A stretch of 51,488 bases of DNA from an uncultured Nocardiaceae bacterium (GTDB taxonomy: Bacteria > Actinomycetota > Actinomycetes > Mycobacteriales > Mycobacteriaceae). The notes beneath the pieces are model-generated. The model was not told the origin of the DNA. It searched no databases and saw only the letters and a program-made list of their open reading frames with translations. Positions 28,344 to 37,145 of this stretch are shown here, in pieces. The DNA lies in NCBI GenBank assembly GCA_936936565.1, contig CAKZIX010000035.1, positions 1 through 51,488 on the forward strand, in the 5' to 3' direction. The translations under genes and the position numbers were made by a program. The stretch's first letter is position 1. Each line of letters begins with the position of its first letter.

Positions 28344-28688
28344 CGCACTCCATGTGATCGGTGTGTAGTTGTGCACCTGTGCAGCACAGTGACTAGCACT
28401 ACCGCTCGCGGAATGCGCGCCGAAACGGCAAACCGGGGGCGAATGTTCATTTCTATTCGATTGTTGGACAACGCTATTGGAATTGGATTGGAGCGCCTGA
28501 CCAGCGGCGCGGTGGGGCCGCCATAGACAGCCGCCGTGCCGTCTGCCGTGACCTGCCTCACTGTCCGAACTCTAGGTGCTAGCTATTGCAAGCGTTTGTG
28601 AACATGTTCACAAGCCCTCGAGATCGATTCGAGATTCCCATCACGCTCTGCCATCCTGAACAAATCGCAGGAAGGACGACACGGTCCC
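28344..28688. other. Divergent promoter region between arfA and the DUF4407 gene
   Basis: 345 bp without a gene. A stretch around 28440-28495 is clearly AT-richer than its surroundings and probably holds the arfA promoter. An 18-bp perfect palindrome lies at 28596-28613 on the DUF4407 side. Confidence 0.65.
28596..28613. promoter_or_regulatory. 18-bp perfect palindrome, TTGTGAACATGTTCACAA
   Basis: Every position is symmetric. It lies 75 bp upstream of the DUF4407 start. The GTGAAC-N-GTTCAC core and length suit a GntR-, LacI- or MerR-like dimer, but the protein cannot be named. Confidence 0.65.
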
Positions 28689-30521
28689 ATGGGCGCACAT
28701 AGGAAATCGGCCGAAGCCACCACCGCGGAATCTGCGGCACAAACTACAGAATCCCGTCTCGGCACCATCCTGATCTGGCTCGGTGGCGGGCACGGCGCGT
28801 CGACCGCAGCGCAGGAACGATCCAGCTACCAAGTCGCCGGTCTGCTCGTCGTACTCGGCGGGCTGCTCGCCTGGCTGGTCGCCACCGCCGCGATCGTCGC
28901 GTCCACCGAATGGCCGGTGTTCGGCGTGCTGCCCTTCACCCTCGTCTTCGGGCTCGTCGTCGGCGCCGTCGCCCGCGCGCTCGCCAGCGGCACCCGCCGC
29001 ACCATCGCAAGCATCGCCGGCCGGGTCGTCGTCGCGCTATTCCTCGGCGTCGTCGTCGGAGAACTCGCCGCGCTGTCGCTGTTCGCCGGCCCGATCGACC
29101 GGGCCCTGGATGCCGACGCCGCGCGGCAAGCGGCGTCGGCGCCCGCCGTGGTCGCGGCCGGACGCACCCTCGACCAGCTCGCGGCCAGCCGCGCGGGCCT
29201 GGACACCTCCGTCAACGAGGCCCGCCAGCACGTGGACGCCGCCCTGGTGGTCGCGCGCTGCGAGGCCAACCCGTCCTCGCCCGCGTGCCCGCGCGAGAAG
29301 ATCACCGGCGTCCCCGGGGTCGGCCCGGAGACCCGCAACGCCAACGAACGGCTGGCCCGCGCGCAGGCCGAACTCGACACCGCTGTCGCGACCCGCACCA
29401 AGAACGCCGCCGCGCTCGACGCCGACATCGCCCGCGCGCAGACCGACCTGTCGGTGGCACAGGCCGCCGCCCCGCGCGATGTCGACCGCAGCCTCGGCGC
29501 GCGCTGGACCGCGATGCACGACTACACCGCCGGCAGCTTCGGGGCCTTCCTCTTCCGGGTGCTGGCGAGCGCCTTCTTCGTACTGTTGATCGCCCTGCCC
29601 GCAGTGCTGCGCTTCTGGCGCGGTGAGACCCAACTGGATCGGCACGAGCAGGCGCGCGCCGTGCGGCACCGCGCCGAAGAGGACGCCGACACCGCGATCG
29701 CCCTCAAGCGCGCCGAGATCCGTGCCGAGGCCGAAAAGCTCTGGGCCGAGCAACAATTGGCGAAGGCGCGGATGGCCGCCGAGGCCGAGTCCGCGATCGA
29801 GCGCGAGCAGCACCGGCGCCGCGTGGTCGCCGTGCTCGGCGACGAGGCACCCACCGCGCTCGAGTCGACCGTCGAACTGCACCAGCCGCTGGCCCTGAGC
29901 GCCCCCGCGGAAGCCGACGACGTGACCGTCTCCCCCGACGAACCGACGCCGCTCGCCGACGCCACCGCCGCCGACCTCGCCCAGCGCGAACGTGCCCGCA
30001 ACCTGCCCGCCCGCGCGGCGAATCTGCCGGCCCGCGCCGCGCAGGCGCCGGCACGCCGCAGCGGACCGTTCGGGCTCATCCCGCACATCGAGGTACCGAG
30101 CCCGATCCACGAGGTCGGCAAGGTTGCCTCCGCGGTCGTCACCCCGTTCGTACCGCCGGTGGTTGCCAAGGCGTTCGGGCTGCGCAAGACGGAGAAGACT
30201 TCCGTCGAGGAGTTCGAGGAGATCAAGTTCTCGTTCACCCGCAGCCGCAAGGTGACCCACGACTCCGAGCACGTCGACGAGCAGCACGCGCCGCATGCGC
30301 AGGCCGCGCGCGGACCGGAAGCGATCGACGCGGCGGCCGGGTACGAAGGACGCCGACGGATCGGCAGCGAGCGCGTGGCTCCCGAGTACACCGAGGTGGA
30401 GGGCTGGACCACCGACGCGCTGCACGGTCCGCCGCAGGATCTCACGCGGTCGGTCACGCGGACCGAGCGGGGCGAACTGGCGCCGCGGCGCGGCCCTCGC
30501 GAACTGCCGCCCGGGCGCTGA
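28689..30521 (+). CDS. DUF4407 family membrane protein with coiled coil
   Basis: A 610-residue protein. Three membrane helices lie near residues 50-70, 76-98 and 107-131, then an external coiled-coil domain (about 140-270; ARAQAELDTAVATRTKNAA), a fourth helix (about 285-305) and a long charged helix rich in Glu/Ala/Arg (315-390; RAEAEKLWAEQQLAKAR). The C-terminal 200 residues are low complexity with a VASAVVTPFVPPVV segment. This is the DUF4407 architecture, of unknown function, common in actinobacteria. The start ATG follows AGGAAGGACG. A strong terminator follows the gene. Confidence 0.88.
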   Translation: MGAHRKSAEATTAESAAQTTESRLGTILIWLGGGHGASTAAQERSSYQVAGLLVVLGGLLAWLVATAAIVASTEWPVFGVLPFTLVFGLVVGAVARALASGTRRTIASIAGRVVVALFLGVVVGELAALSLFAGPIDRALDADAARQAASAPAVVAAGRTLDQLAASRAGLDTSVNEARQHVDAALVVARCEANPSSPACPREKITGVPGVGPETRNANERLARAQAELDTAVATRTKNAAALDADIARAQTDLSVAQAAAPRDVDRSLGARWTAMHDYTAGSFGAFLFRVLASAFFVLLIALPAVLRFWRGETQLDRHEQARAVRHRAEEDADTAIALKRAEIRAEAEKLWAEQQLAKARMAAEAESAIEREQHRRRVVAVLGDEAPTALESTVELHQPLALSAPAEADDVTVSPDEPTPLADATAADLAQRERARNLPARAANLPARAAQAPARRSGPFGLIPHIEVPSPIHEVGKVASAVVTPFVPPVVAKAFGLRKTEKTSVEEFEEIKFSFTRSRKVTHDSEHVDEQHAPHAQAARGPEAIDAAAGYEGRRRIGSERVAPEYTEVEGWTTDALHGPPQDLTRSVTRTERGELAPRRGPRELPPGR

Positions 30522-30538
30522 CCCCGATGGGGTTGGGC

Positions 30539-30579
30539 CCGTTGGCAATGCCACCCCTCATCAGTGGCACTGCCAACGG
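30539..30579 (+). terminator. Terminator of the DUF4407 gene
   Basis: CCGTTGGCA-A-TGCCAC, loop of 9, GTGGCA-C-TGCCAACGG: a 16-bp stem with one A/C mismatch, 17 bp after the stop. Confidence 0.8.
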
Positions 30580-30726
30580 CCCCGACCGCCTCGGCTGGAA
30601 CTTTACCTCGACCGACCCCGTGTAAACCGCGGAATGCACGTGCATCTGCACACGCACCTACCCATTCACCTGCCGTCATGGCAAACTTTGCCGAAGCGAT
30701 CGGTCAATTACGTGAGGGTGGGCCAA

Positions 30727-31641
30727 GTGACCGGTGCTCCAACACCACCGCATGCGCCGTTGACGCCGGGCAGCGGACCAACAGTCCTTCGCATGGTGCT
30801 GGGCGGGCGCCTGCGCAGGTTGCGGGAAGCCCGCGGTATCACCCGCGAGCGCGCCGGCGACGCCATTCGGGCATCTCATTCCAAGATCAGTCGGCTCGAA
30901 CTGGGTCGCGTCGGCTTCCGCGAACGCGATGTCGCCGACCTGCTCACGCTGTACCGCGTCACCGACGCCGAAGAACGCGAAAGCTTCCTCGCGCTGGCGC
31001 GCCAGGCCAACGAATCCGGCTGGTGGCACCGCGACGCCGACTGGCTGCCGCGCGGTTTCGACACCTACCTCGGGCTCGAACAGGCGGCCAGCATCATCCG
31101 GGTCTACGAGCCCAACGTCGTGCCCGAGCTGCTGCAAACGCCGGACTACGCCCGCGCGGTGCTGGCGATCACGCACCGCAACGAAACCGACGACGTCCTG
31201 GATCGACGGGTCGCGCTGCGCATTCGCCGCCAAGTCATCCTGCTCAGCCCCGACGCGCCCCGCTTCTGGGTGTGCGTCGAAGAGGCCGCGCTGCGCCGGC
31301 AGATCGGCGGACCCGAGGTTTGGCAGGCCCAGCTGAACTACCTCGCCGGGGTGGCCACCGCAGCACACGTCACGCTACAAATCCTGCCCGACACCGCGGC
31401 CGGCCCGGCGCTCGTCGACGGCGGATTCACCGTGTTGCGGTTCGCAGAACCGGATTTGCCGGATATTGTCTACTTGCAGCACCTAACCAGCTCGCTTTAC
31501 CTCGACAAACGCGCCGATCTGGACGCCTACCTAGCCGTCGCGGACCGGCTCAGTGTCGCTGCCGCACCGCCCGACAAGACTCCAGCCATCCTGGCCGCCA
31601 TCCGCGACCATCGCACCCACCACACAGGAATTGGCGCATGA
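30727..31641 (+). CDS. XRE regulator with DUF5753 (Scr1-type) domain
   Basis: A 304-residue helix-turn-helix protein of the type abundant in Streptomyces and Nocardia. The HTH is at about residues 22-75 (LRRLREARGITRERAGDAIR, SHSKISRLELGR). A long DUF5753 domain follows (YLGLEQAASIIRVYEPNVVP, ELLQTPDYARAVL, then HVTLQILP and GGFTVLRFAEPDLPDIVYL). GTG at 30727 is selected because homologues start shortly before the HTH; the frame extends upstream through the previous terminator. It overlaps the methyltransferase gene by 4 bp. Upstream DNA contains the palindrome ATGCACGTGCAT (30634-30645). Confidence 0.88.
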   Translation: MTGAPTPPHAPLTPGSGPTVLRMVLGGRLRRLREARGITRERAGDAIRASHSKISRLELGRVGFRERDVADLLTLYRVTDAEERESFLALARQANESGWWHRDADWLPRGFDTYLGLEQAASIIRVYEPNVVPELLQTPDYARAVLAITHRNETDDVLDRRVALRIRRQVILLSPDAPRFWVCVEEAALRRQIGGPEVWQAQLNYLAGVATAAHVTLQILPDTAAGPALVDGGFTVLRFAEPDLPDIVYLQHLTSSLYLDKRADLDAYLAVADRLSVAAAPPDKTPAILAAIRDHRTHHTGIGA

Positions 31642-32489
31642 CAGAGCACGCACATTCGACCGTGCTGTCGGTCGAGATCGATACGAGCGTCGCGCACGAG
31701 GCCCGCGTCTACGACTACTGGCTCGGCGGTAAGGACAATTACCCCGCCGACCGCGCACTGGGCGACGTCATCGCACTGCACGTTCCCACCATCCGCACCA
31801 TGGCTCGCGCCAACCGCGCCTTCCTCGGCCGGGCCGTGCGCCATCTCGTCGAGGAAGCCGGCATCACCCAGTTCCTGGACATCGGCACCGGGATCCCCAC
31901 CGCGGGCAACACGCACGAGGTCGCGCAGCGGCTGGATCCGTCGGCGCGCGTCGTCTATGTCGACAACGACCCGATCGTGCTCGCCCACGCCCGCGCGCTG
32001 ATGTCGGGCACGGAGTCGGGGCGCACCACGTTCATCCATGCCGACCTGCACGAACCGAACTCGATCCTCGGGCACCCGGCGGTGTCGGAGGTACTCGACT
32101 TCGACAAGCCGATCGCGATCATGCTGGTCGCCATCATGATGTACTTCCGCGACGACCACCGCCCCGGCGACATCGTGCAGACGTTGGTCGACGCCGTGCC
32201 GTCCGGGAGCTACCTGGCGGTCACCCATCCGACCGCGGACTTCGACCCGGCTGCCATGGCCGGCGTCGCCGCCGCGGCAGAACAGTCGGGCATCCCGTTC
32301 CAGCCGCGCAGCCGCACCGAGGTCGAGTCCCTGTTCGGCGGCACCACGCTCGTCGAGCCCGGCGTGGTGCCGGTGCTCGGCTGGCGCCCGGAGCAATCGG
32401 TGGTCAGTGCCACGCCGCTGCGGCCCGGGCACCACACGGTCGACCCGACGAGCGCCTGGTACTGGGCCGGCGTCGGCCGCAAAGACTGA
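31638..32489 (+). CDS. SAM-dependent methyltransferase, DUF574 family
   Basis: A 283-residue protein with the DUF574 signature: RVYDYWLGGKDNYPADR near the N-terminus, the SAM-binding FLDIGTGIPTAGNTHEVAQ, VVYVDNDPIVLAHARAL, and the late MLVAIMMYFRDD. The C-terminus, WYWAGVGRK, is also characteristic. Substrates are unknown. The start ATG overlaps the regulator stop (ATGA), so they are a coupled pair. Streptomycetes carry many XRE/DUF574 pairs, often next to DUF397 proteins; none is visible here. Confidence 0.92.
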   Translation: MTEHAHSTVLSVEIDTSVAHEARVYDYWLGGKDNYPADRALGDVIALHVPTIRTMARANRAFLGRAVRHLVEEAGITQFLDIGTGIPTAGNTHEVAQRLDPSARVVYVDNDPIVLAHARALMSGTESGRTTFIHADLHEPNSILGHPAVSEVLDFDKPIAIMLVAIMMYFRDDHRPGDIVQTLVDAVPSGSYLAVTHPTADFDPAAMAGVAAAAEQSGIPFQPRSRTEVESLFGGTTLVEPGVVPVLGWRPEQSVVSATPLRPGHHTVDPTSAWYWAGVGRKD

Positions 32490-32519
32490 ATTCCGGTCAT
32501 CCCGAACGGGTGAAAAACT

Positions 32520-32554
32520 ACTGGCCGCAGCGATTCTCGTCTGCTGCGGCCAGT
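32520..32554 (+). terminator. Terminator after the DUF574 methyltransferase
   Basis: Perfect 12-bp arms ACTGGCCGCAGC (32520-32531) and its complement (32543-32554), loop of 11. Farther on, GCCTA...TAGGC (32590-32608) near an A-run may serve the convergent AhpD-like gene. Confidence 0.8.
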
Positions 32555-32653
32555 GCTTCGGGTAGCGTACTACCGGTGTTTCACTTTTGCCTAGCCCGGG
32601 TATAGGCGTAGGCGCAAAAAATTCCCCCGTTGTGACCTAAAACACAGATAGTG

Positions 32654-33127
32654 TCAGCCGAACATTCCCGGCTGGTACGAACCGGCCGGCTGCTGGGCAA
32701 TCACATTGAACCGGTTGTAGACGTTGATGAGCGCGATCACGCCGATCAACGCGCCCAGCTGCTCATCGTCGAAATGCTTCTTCGCCGCGAGCCACACCTC
32801 CTCGGAGACGCCGGTCTGCGCGTCCGCAATCCGCGTTCCCTCCTCGGCGAGCTCCAGCGCCGCGCGCTCGGCCTCGGAGAACACCGTCGCCTCCCGCCAG
32901 GCGGCCACCAGATTCAGCCGCACCGGATCCTCGCCCGCCGCGATCGCATCCTTGTAGTGCATGTCGGTGCAGAATCCGCAGCCATTGATCTGGCTCGCAC
33001 GCAGTTTCACGAGTTCCTGAATCGGCATCGGTAGTGACGAGTCGGCCAGCACCTTGTTGCTCGAATTGAGATGCCGAAACAGCTTGCTCGTGACGGGATT
33101 GCTGAACAAATCGATCCTGGCTTCCAT
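32654..33127 (-). CDS. Carboxymuconolactone decarboxylase / AhpD-like protein
   Basis: A 157-residue protein of the CMD/AhpD family. The redox-type CxxC reads NGCGFCTDMHYKDAIAAG, followed by a helix pair containing FSEAERAALELAEEGT and a C-terminal VIALINVYNRFNVI. With CxxC and the downstream His it could act as an alkylhydroperoxidase or thiol reductase. Many relatives are simply peroxidase-related with unknown substrates. Start at 33127 has AGGAGG upstream; the longer frame is not needed. It lies downstream of tRNA-Leu, separated by a hairpin. Confidence 0.92.
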   Translation of the reverse strand: MEARIDLFSNPVTSKLFRHLNSSNKVLADSSLPMPIQELVKLRASQINGCGFCTDMHYKDAIAAGEDPVRLNLVAAWREATVFSEAERAALELAEEGTRIADAQTGVSEEVWLAAKKHFDDEQLGALIGVIALINVYNRFNVIAQQPAGSYQPGMFG

Positions 33128-33238
33128 CGTGCGCCTCCTGGGTTGTTTGCTTTCGCCTTCACTACGACGACGCCACAGCGCAAAGGACTGTGACACCGGT
33201 CGGTGGTGACCCACGGCACACTGGAACCGAGCCGAACG

Positions 33239-33277
33239 CAGTATGGCCGCGAATCCATGGGATTCGCGGCCATACTG
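33239..33277 (-). terminator. Terminator of tRNA-Leu
   Basis: Perfect 18-bp arms (33239-33256 and 33260-33277) with a 3-nt loop, 4 bp after the tRNA 3' end. It is the longest perfect stem in the window. Confidence 0.85.
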
Positions 33278-33280
33278 TAG

Positions 33281-33363
33281 TGGGCGAGGGGGGACTTGAA
33301 CCCCCACGTCCTTGCGGACACTGGCACCTGAAGCCAGCGCGTCTGCCATTCCGCCACTCGCCC
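33281..33363 (-). tRNA. tRNA-Leu (CAG anticodon)
   Basis: An 83-nt tRNA, ending in an A discriminator. Acceptor arms GGGCGAG and CTCGCCC pair fully. The anticodon stem-loop is CTGGC-TTCAGGT-GCCAG with CAG. The long variable arm (GTCCGCAAGGAC) is the leucine class hallmark, and the T-arm is GGGGG-TTCAAGT-CCCCC. CCA is not encoded. A tRNA-Leu stands at the same place upstream of fhaA in M. tuberculosis. Confidence 0.95.
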
Positions 33364-33590
33364 TGAGCGACCGAGGAACCTTAGCACACCATTTCGGCCC
33401 TTAACGATTCCGCTGGTCAGGAGTGCTTCCCGCGCAGATTGGGTACTCCCGCTGCGCCTGGCCAAACCGATCGGCACGCGGGTGAGCAATGACAGATATC
33501 ATGCAGTAACCGTGCCGCCCGGGGCGACACGCGGGGCGAGCGTGCCCGGCGTCGATTCCCCTGACGGAGCTCGCTGGAAAGGAGGACGCC

Positions 33591-35072
33591 GTGGGGATCT
33601 TGAAACGCTTCGAGAACAAGCTCCAAGGCGCCGTCGGCGATGCTTTCGCGCGGGTCTTCGGCGGGAGTGTCCAGCCGCAGGAGGTCGAGGCTGCCTTGCA
33701 GCGCGAGGCCGGACTGAACGTCACGACGCTCGAGGGCGGACACCGCCTGGCGCCCAACGACTACGTGATCACGATCAATACGTCGGATCACGAGCAGCTC
33801 GCCAACGATCGCGATCTGACAACTACCGCGTTCGCCAAACATCTCGCGGGATACATTCGCGAGCACGGCTGGCAAACGTACGGCGAGGTACATGTCCGCT
33901 TCGAACCGTCCGATGCATTGCATACCGGCCAGTTCCGCGCCCGTGGTGTGGTAAACCCCGATGCCGGTGCTCCAAGCCAATCCCCCGGCGCACCGCCCGC
34001 GCCGCCCCGACCATCTCAAGCACAACCCGACCCAGGAGCTGTCCCGATGACGCAGAACTCTGGCTACGACCCAAGCCGTGAGCCCGCGGACCAACATGAC
34101 GAGGATCAGGCTCGCGGTCGGGATTACGACCCGCGGTACGCGCAGTACAGCGGATACGGCCAGCCGCAGGGCTACGGCCAGGACTACGGTCAGGGACGGT
34201 CGTACCAGAACGGTTACGACCGGCAGGCCGGCGGCTACGCGCAGGGCGGCTACGAGCAGGGCTATGCCCAGGGCGCGCCGGCGGACCAGAACTACCAGGA
34301 TCAGGGCCCGGACCAGCAGGGTGGCTACCAGGCCCAGCAGGGTTACGGCGCCGACTACGGCCAGCAGGGTTACGGCCAGCAGGGCGGCCAGGACTATCCG
34401 GGCTACCAACAGGGCGGTTACCAGGAACGCGGTGGCTACCAGCAGGGCGGCTACGACCAGGGCTACCAGGAACGCGGCGGCTACCAGCAGGGCGGCTACG
34501 ACCAGGGCTACCAGGAACGCGGTGGCTACCAGGACCAGAACCGCGGCGGCTACGCCGAGCAGGCGCACGACGAGTACGCCCCGCAGGACTACCGCCAGCA
34601 GGGCGACTACGCACAGCCGGACTACGCCCAGTCGGACTACGCACAGCCGGATTACGGCCAGCAGGGCGGCGGCTACGGTCAGCAGAACTACGCCGGCTAC
34701 CAGCAGGGCGGCTATGCCCAGCAGCCCGGCTACGGGCAGCAGCCCGGCTACGGCCAGCAGGACTACGGCCAGCAGTCCGGCGCCACCTACTCGGCCACGC
34801 TCTCGCTCGAAGACGGCAGCGGGCGCACCTACCAGCTACGTGAGGGCGCCAACGTCATCGGCCGCGGCCAGGACGCGCATTTCCGGCTCCCGGACACCGG
34901 CGTTTCGCGCCGGCACCTCGAGGTGCGCTGGGACGGCCAGGTCGCGATGCTTTCCGATCTCGGCTCGACCAACGGCACGACGGTCAACGGCGCGCCCGTT
35001 CAAGATTGGCAACTCGCCGACGGCGACGTGATTCGCGCCGGTCACTGCGAAATACTCGTCAGAATCGTGTAA
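33591..35072 (+). CDS. fhaA: FhaA: DUF3662 and FHA domain protein
   Basis: A 493-residue cytosolic adaptor that binds phosphothreonine, in mycobacteria on the pseudokinase MviN and PknB targets of peptidoglycan control. Residues 1-120 are the DUF3662 domain (GILKRFENKLQGAVGDAFARVF). Residues about 150-400 are a low-complexity region rich in Gln, Gly and Tyr. Residues 420-490 are the FHA domain (NVIGRGQDAHFRLPDTGVSRRH, LSDLGSTNGTTVNG). GTG at 33591 with AAAGGAGG upstream. It is the first gene of the growth-signalling operon. Confidence 0.95.
   Translation: MGILKRFENKLQGAVGDAFARVFGGSVQPQEVEAALQREAGLNVTTLEGGHRLAPNDYVITINTSDHEQLANDRDLTTTAFAKHLAGYIREHGWQTYGEVHVRFEPSDALHTGQFRARGVVNPDAGAPSQSPGAPPAPPRPSQAQPDPGAVPMTQNSGYDPSREPADQHDEDQARGRDYDPRYAQYSGYGQPQGYGQDYGQGRSYQNGYDRQAGGYAQGGYEQGYAQGAPADQNYQDQGPDQQGGYQAQQGYGADYGQQGYGQQGGQDYPGYQQGGYQERGGYQQGGYDQGYQERGGYQQGGYDQGYQERGGYQDQNRGGYAEQAHDEYAPQDYRQQGDYAQPDYAQSDYAQPDYGQQGGGYGQQNYAGYQQGGYAQQPGYGQQPGYGQQDYGQQSGATYSATLSLEDGSGRTYQLREGANVIGRGQDAHFRLPDTGVSRRHLEVRWDGQVAMLSDLGSTNGTTVNGAPVQDWQLADGDVIRAGHCEILVRIV
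34422..34535 (+). repeat. 45-bp tandem repeat in fhaA
   Basis: Units start at 34422, 34467 and 34512 (the third partial), encoding QERGGYQQGGYDQGY. The unit is nearly identical between copies, whereas the rest of the Q/G/Y region is only loosely periodic. Confidence 0.85.
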
Positions 35073-35229
35073 GACCGATGAGTCTCGAGACTCCGTGTTA
35101 CCGCGGCCCTCGAGACTCGGATGCGGCATCGTGGTTGTGAACGCTTCGGCGCACCCTATGATGCTGCCATTGCGTTGTGCGTGCAGGGGATGAGTCGTCA
35201 GCTGAAGCCAGACAAGGAGGTGCGGCGAA

Positions 35230-35694
35230 GTGCAAGGTCTGATCCTGCAGCTCACGCGCGCCGGGTTCCTTCTGTTGTTGTGGCTGTTCGTCTGGGCGGT
35301 GTTGCGCACGTTGCGCACCGACATCTACGCCGCCTCGGGTATTCGGCTGGCCCAGCGCCCGTCGCGCGGCGCCAATGTGCTGCCGTCGTTCGGTAAGTCG
35401 AAGACGGCGCGCTTCCTCATCGTCACGCAGGGCTCGCTGGCCGGCACCCGGATCTCCCTCGGCACCCAACCGGTACTCATCGGCCGTGCCGACGATTCCA
35501 CGCTGGTGCTCGCCGACGACTATGCCTCCACGCGCCACGCCCGCCTGTCGCCACGCGGAAGCGATTGGTACGTCGAAGATTTGGGCTCTACCAACGGCAC
35601 GTATCTTGATCGTGCGAAAGTGACCACGGCTACACGCGTGCCCCTCGGAACGCCCGTGCGGGTCGGCAAGACGGTGATTGAGCTGCGATCGTGA
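35230..35694 (+). CDS. fhaB: FhaB (FipA): membrane-anchored FHA protein
   Basis: A 154-residue protein. One membrane helix (FLLLLWLFVWAVL, residues about 13-27) precedes an FHA domain (PVLIGRADDSTLVLADDYASTRHARL, in shorter pieces VLIGRADD, STRHARL; then DLGSTNGTYLDR). The mycobacterial orthologue is phosphorylated by PknA and recruits FtsZ and FtsQ under oxidative stress. GTG start at 35230 follows AAGGAGG. Its stop overlaps the pstP start by 4 bp. Confidence 0.94.
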   Translation: MQGLILQLTRAGFLLLLWLFVWAVLRTLRTDIYAASGIRLAQRPSRGANVLPSFGKSKTARFLIVTQGSLAGTRISLGTQPVLIGRADDSTLVLADDYASTRHARLSPRGSDWYVEDLGSTNGTYLDRAKVTTATRVPLGTPVRVGKTVIELRS

Positions 35695-37145
35695 CCCTTG
35701 TCCTCCGCTATGCCGCGCGCAGTGACCGCGGCCTTGTGCGATCCAACAACGAAGATTCCGTCTACGCGGGTGCGCGGCTGCTGGCCCTCGCCGACGGCAT
35801 GGGTGGGCACGCCGCCGGCGAGGTCGCCTCCCAGCTGATGATCGCCGCGTTGGCGCACCTGGACGACGACGAGCCGGGCGACGATCTGCTCGGCAAGCTC
35901 GAGCGCGCCACGCGTGAAGGCAACGCCGCGATCGCCGATCAGGTGGAGGAAGAGCCCGAACTCGACGGCATGGGCACCACGCTCACCGCGATTCTGTTCG
36001 CCGGCCGCAAGCTGGGCCTGGTGCACATCGGCGACTCCCGCGCCTACCTGCTGCGCAACAACGAGCTGGCCCAGATCACGCGCGACGACACGTTCGTCCA
36101 GTCGCTGGTCGACGAGGGCCGCATCACGCCCGAGCAGGCGCATTCGCATCCGCAGCGCTCGCTCATCATGCGGGCACTCACCGGCAACGAGATCGAGCCC
36201 ACGCTCACCGTGCGTGAGGCCCGCGCGGGCGACCGCTACCTGCTGTGCTCGGACGGCCTGTCGGATGTGGTCAGCGACGAGACGATCGCCAACACCATGC
36301 GCACCGGCTCGCACGACGAGTGCGCGGACCGGCTGATCGAGCTGGCGTTGCGCAGCGGCGGCCCGGACAACGTGACGGTCGTCGTCGCCGACGTCATCGA
36401 CCTGGACTACGGGCAGTCGCACCCGATCGTCGCCGGCGCGGTCTCCGGCGAAGACGAAGACACCCCGCCACCGAACACCGCGGCCGGGCGCGCCGCGGCG
36501 ATGCGGCCCCCGCCGGCCAAGCCCAAGCGGCCGCCCGTGCTGGCAACGCAGCCGCCACCGCCGCCGCGCAAGTCACACAAACTGCGCTGGATCCTCGTCG
36601 CGATCGGGCTGGTTGCGCTGGCCGTCATCGGCGTCGTCGTGGGCACCAAGATGATTCGCAGCAACTACTACGTCGGCCTGGACAACGACGACGTCGTCGT
36701 CTATCGCGGCATTCCGGGTTCGGTGCTGGGCTACGCGCCGCAGGACGTGCACAAGCTCGCCTGCGTCAGCAAGGGCGGCACCCTGTCGTTCGTCGGCCCC
36801 GAAGAGACGCACGATTCCTGCGCCACGCTGCGGCTGGAGGATCTGACGCCCTCCGGTCGCACCCAGGTCCGCAACTTTCCGACGGGCGGTTCGCTCAACG
36901 AGGCACAGGAGCAGGTGGCCCGGCTGATCAAGGGCGATCTGCTGCCGGTGTGCGAGAAGCGCCAGGAAACGCCGACCACCACCGCGCCGCCGCCCACCAC
37001 CACCGCGCCCGCGCCGCCGCCGTCGGGCACATCGCTGGAGCCGGTGCCCACGCGCGGCCCCGAGCCGATCCCGACCGGGCCCAGCCCGACGGCCACCCCG
37101 ACGCAGGAGCAGCGACCGGGAGAAAATTGCCGGGCAGGTCGCTGA
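35691..37145 (+). CDS. pstP: PstP: PP2C-type Ser/Thr phosphatase with external sensor domain
   Basis: A 484-residue membrane phosphatase that reverses PknA/PknB phosphorylation. The PP2C domain (1-235) has the metal-binding ALADGMGGHAAGE, the VHIGDSRAYLLR motif, LLCSDGLSDVV and GPDNVTVVVAD. A Pro-rich linker, one membrane helix (about 298-320, WILVAIGLVALAVIGVVVG) and an external domain follow (VVVYRGIPGS, LSFVGPEE, LEDLTPSGR, KGDLLPVC), then a Thr/Pro tail. The external domain is homologous to that of the kinase at 24.7-26.3 kb. GTG start; its stop overlaps the rodA ATG. Confidence 0.97.
   Translation: MTLVLRYAARSDRGLVRSNNEDSVYAGARLLALADGMGGHAAGEVASQLMIAALAHLDDDEPGDDLLGKLERATREGNAAIADQVEEEPELDGMGTTLTAILFAGRKLGLVHIGDSRAYLLRNNELAQITRDDTFVQSLVDEGRITPEQAHSHPQRSLIMRALTGNEIEPTLTVREARAGDRYLLCSDGLSDVVSDETIANTMRTGSHDECADRLIELALRSGGPDNVTVVVADVIDLDYGQSHPIVAGAVSGEDEDTPPPNTAAGRAAAMRPPPAKPKRPPVLATQPPPPPRKSHKLRWILVAIGLVALAVIGVVVGTKMIRSNYYVGLDNDDVVVYRGIPGSVLGYAPQDVHKLACVSKGGTLSFVGPEETHDSCATLRLEDLTPSGRTQVRNFPTGGSLNEAQEQVARLIKGDLLPVCEKRQETPTTTAPPPTTTAPAPPPSGTSLEPVPTRGPEPIPTGPSPTATPTQEQRPGENCRAGR

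Noticed and set aside
33281..33363. tRNA-Leu as an integration site for a mobile element
   Set aside because: Flanking genes are core genes in conserved order and no integrase or direct repeat of the tRNA 3' end is visible.
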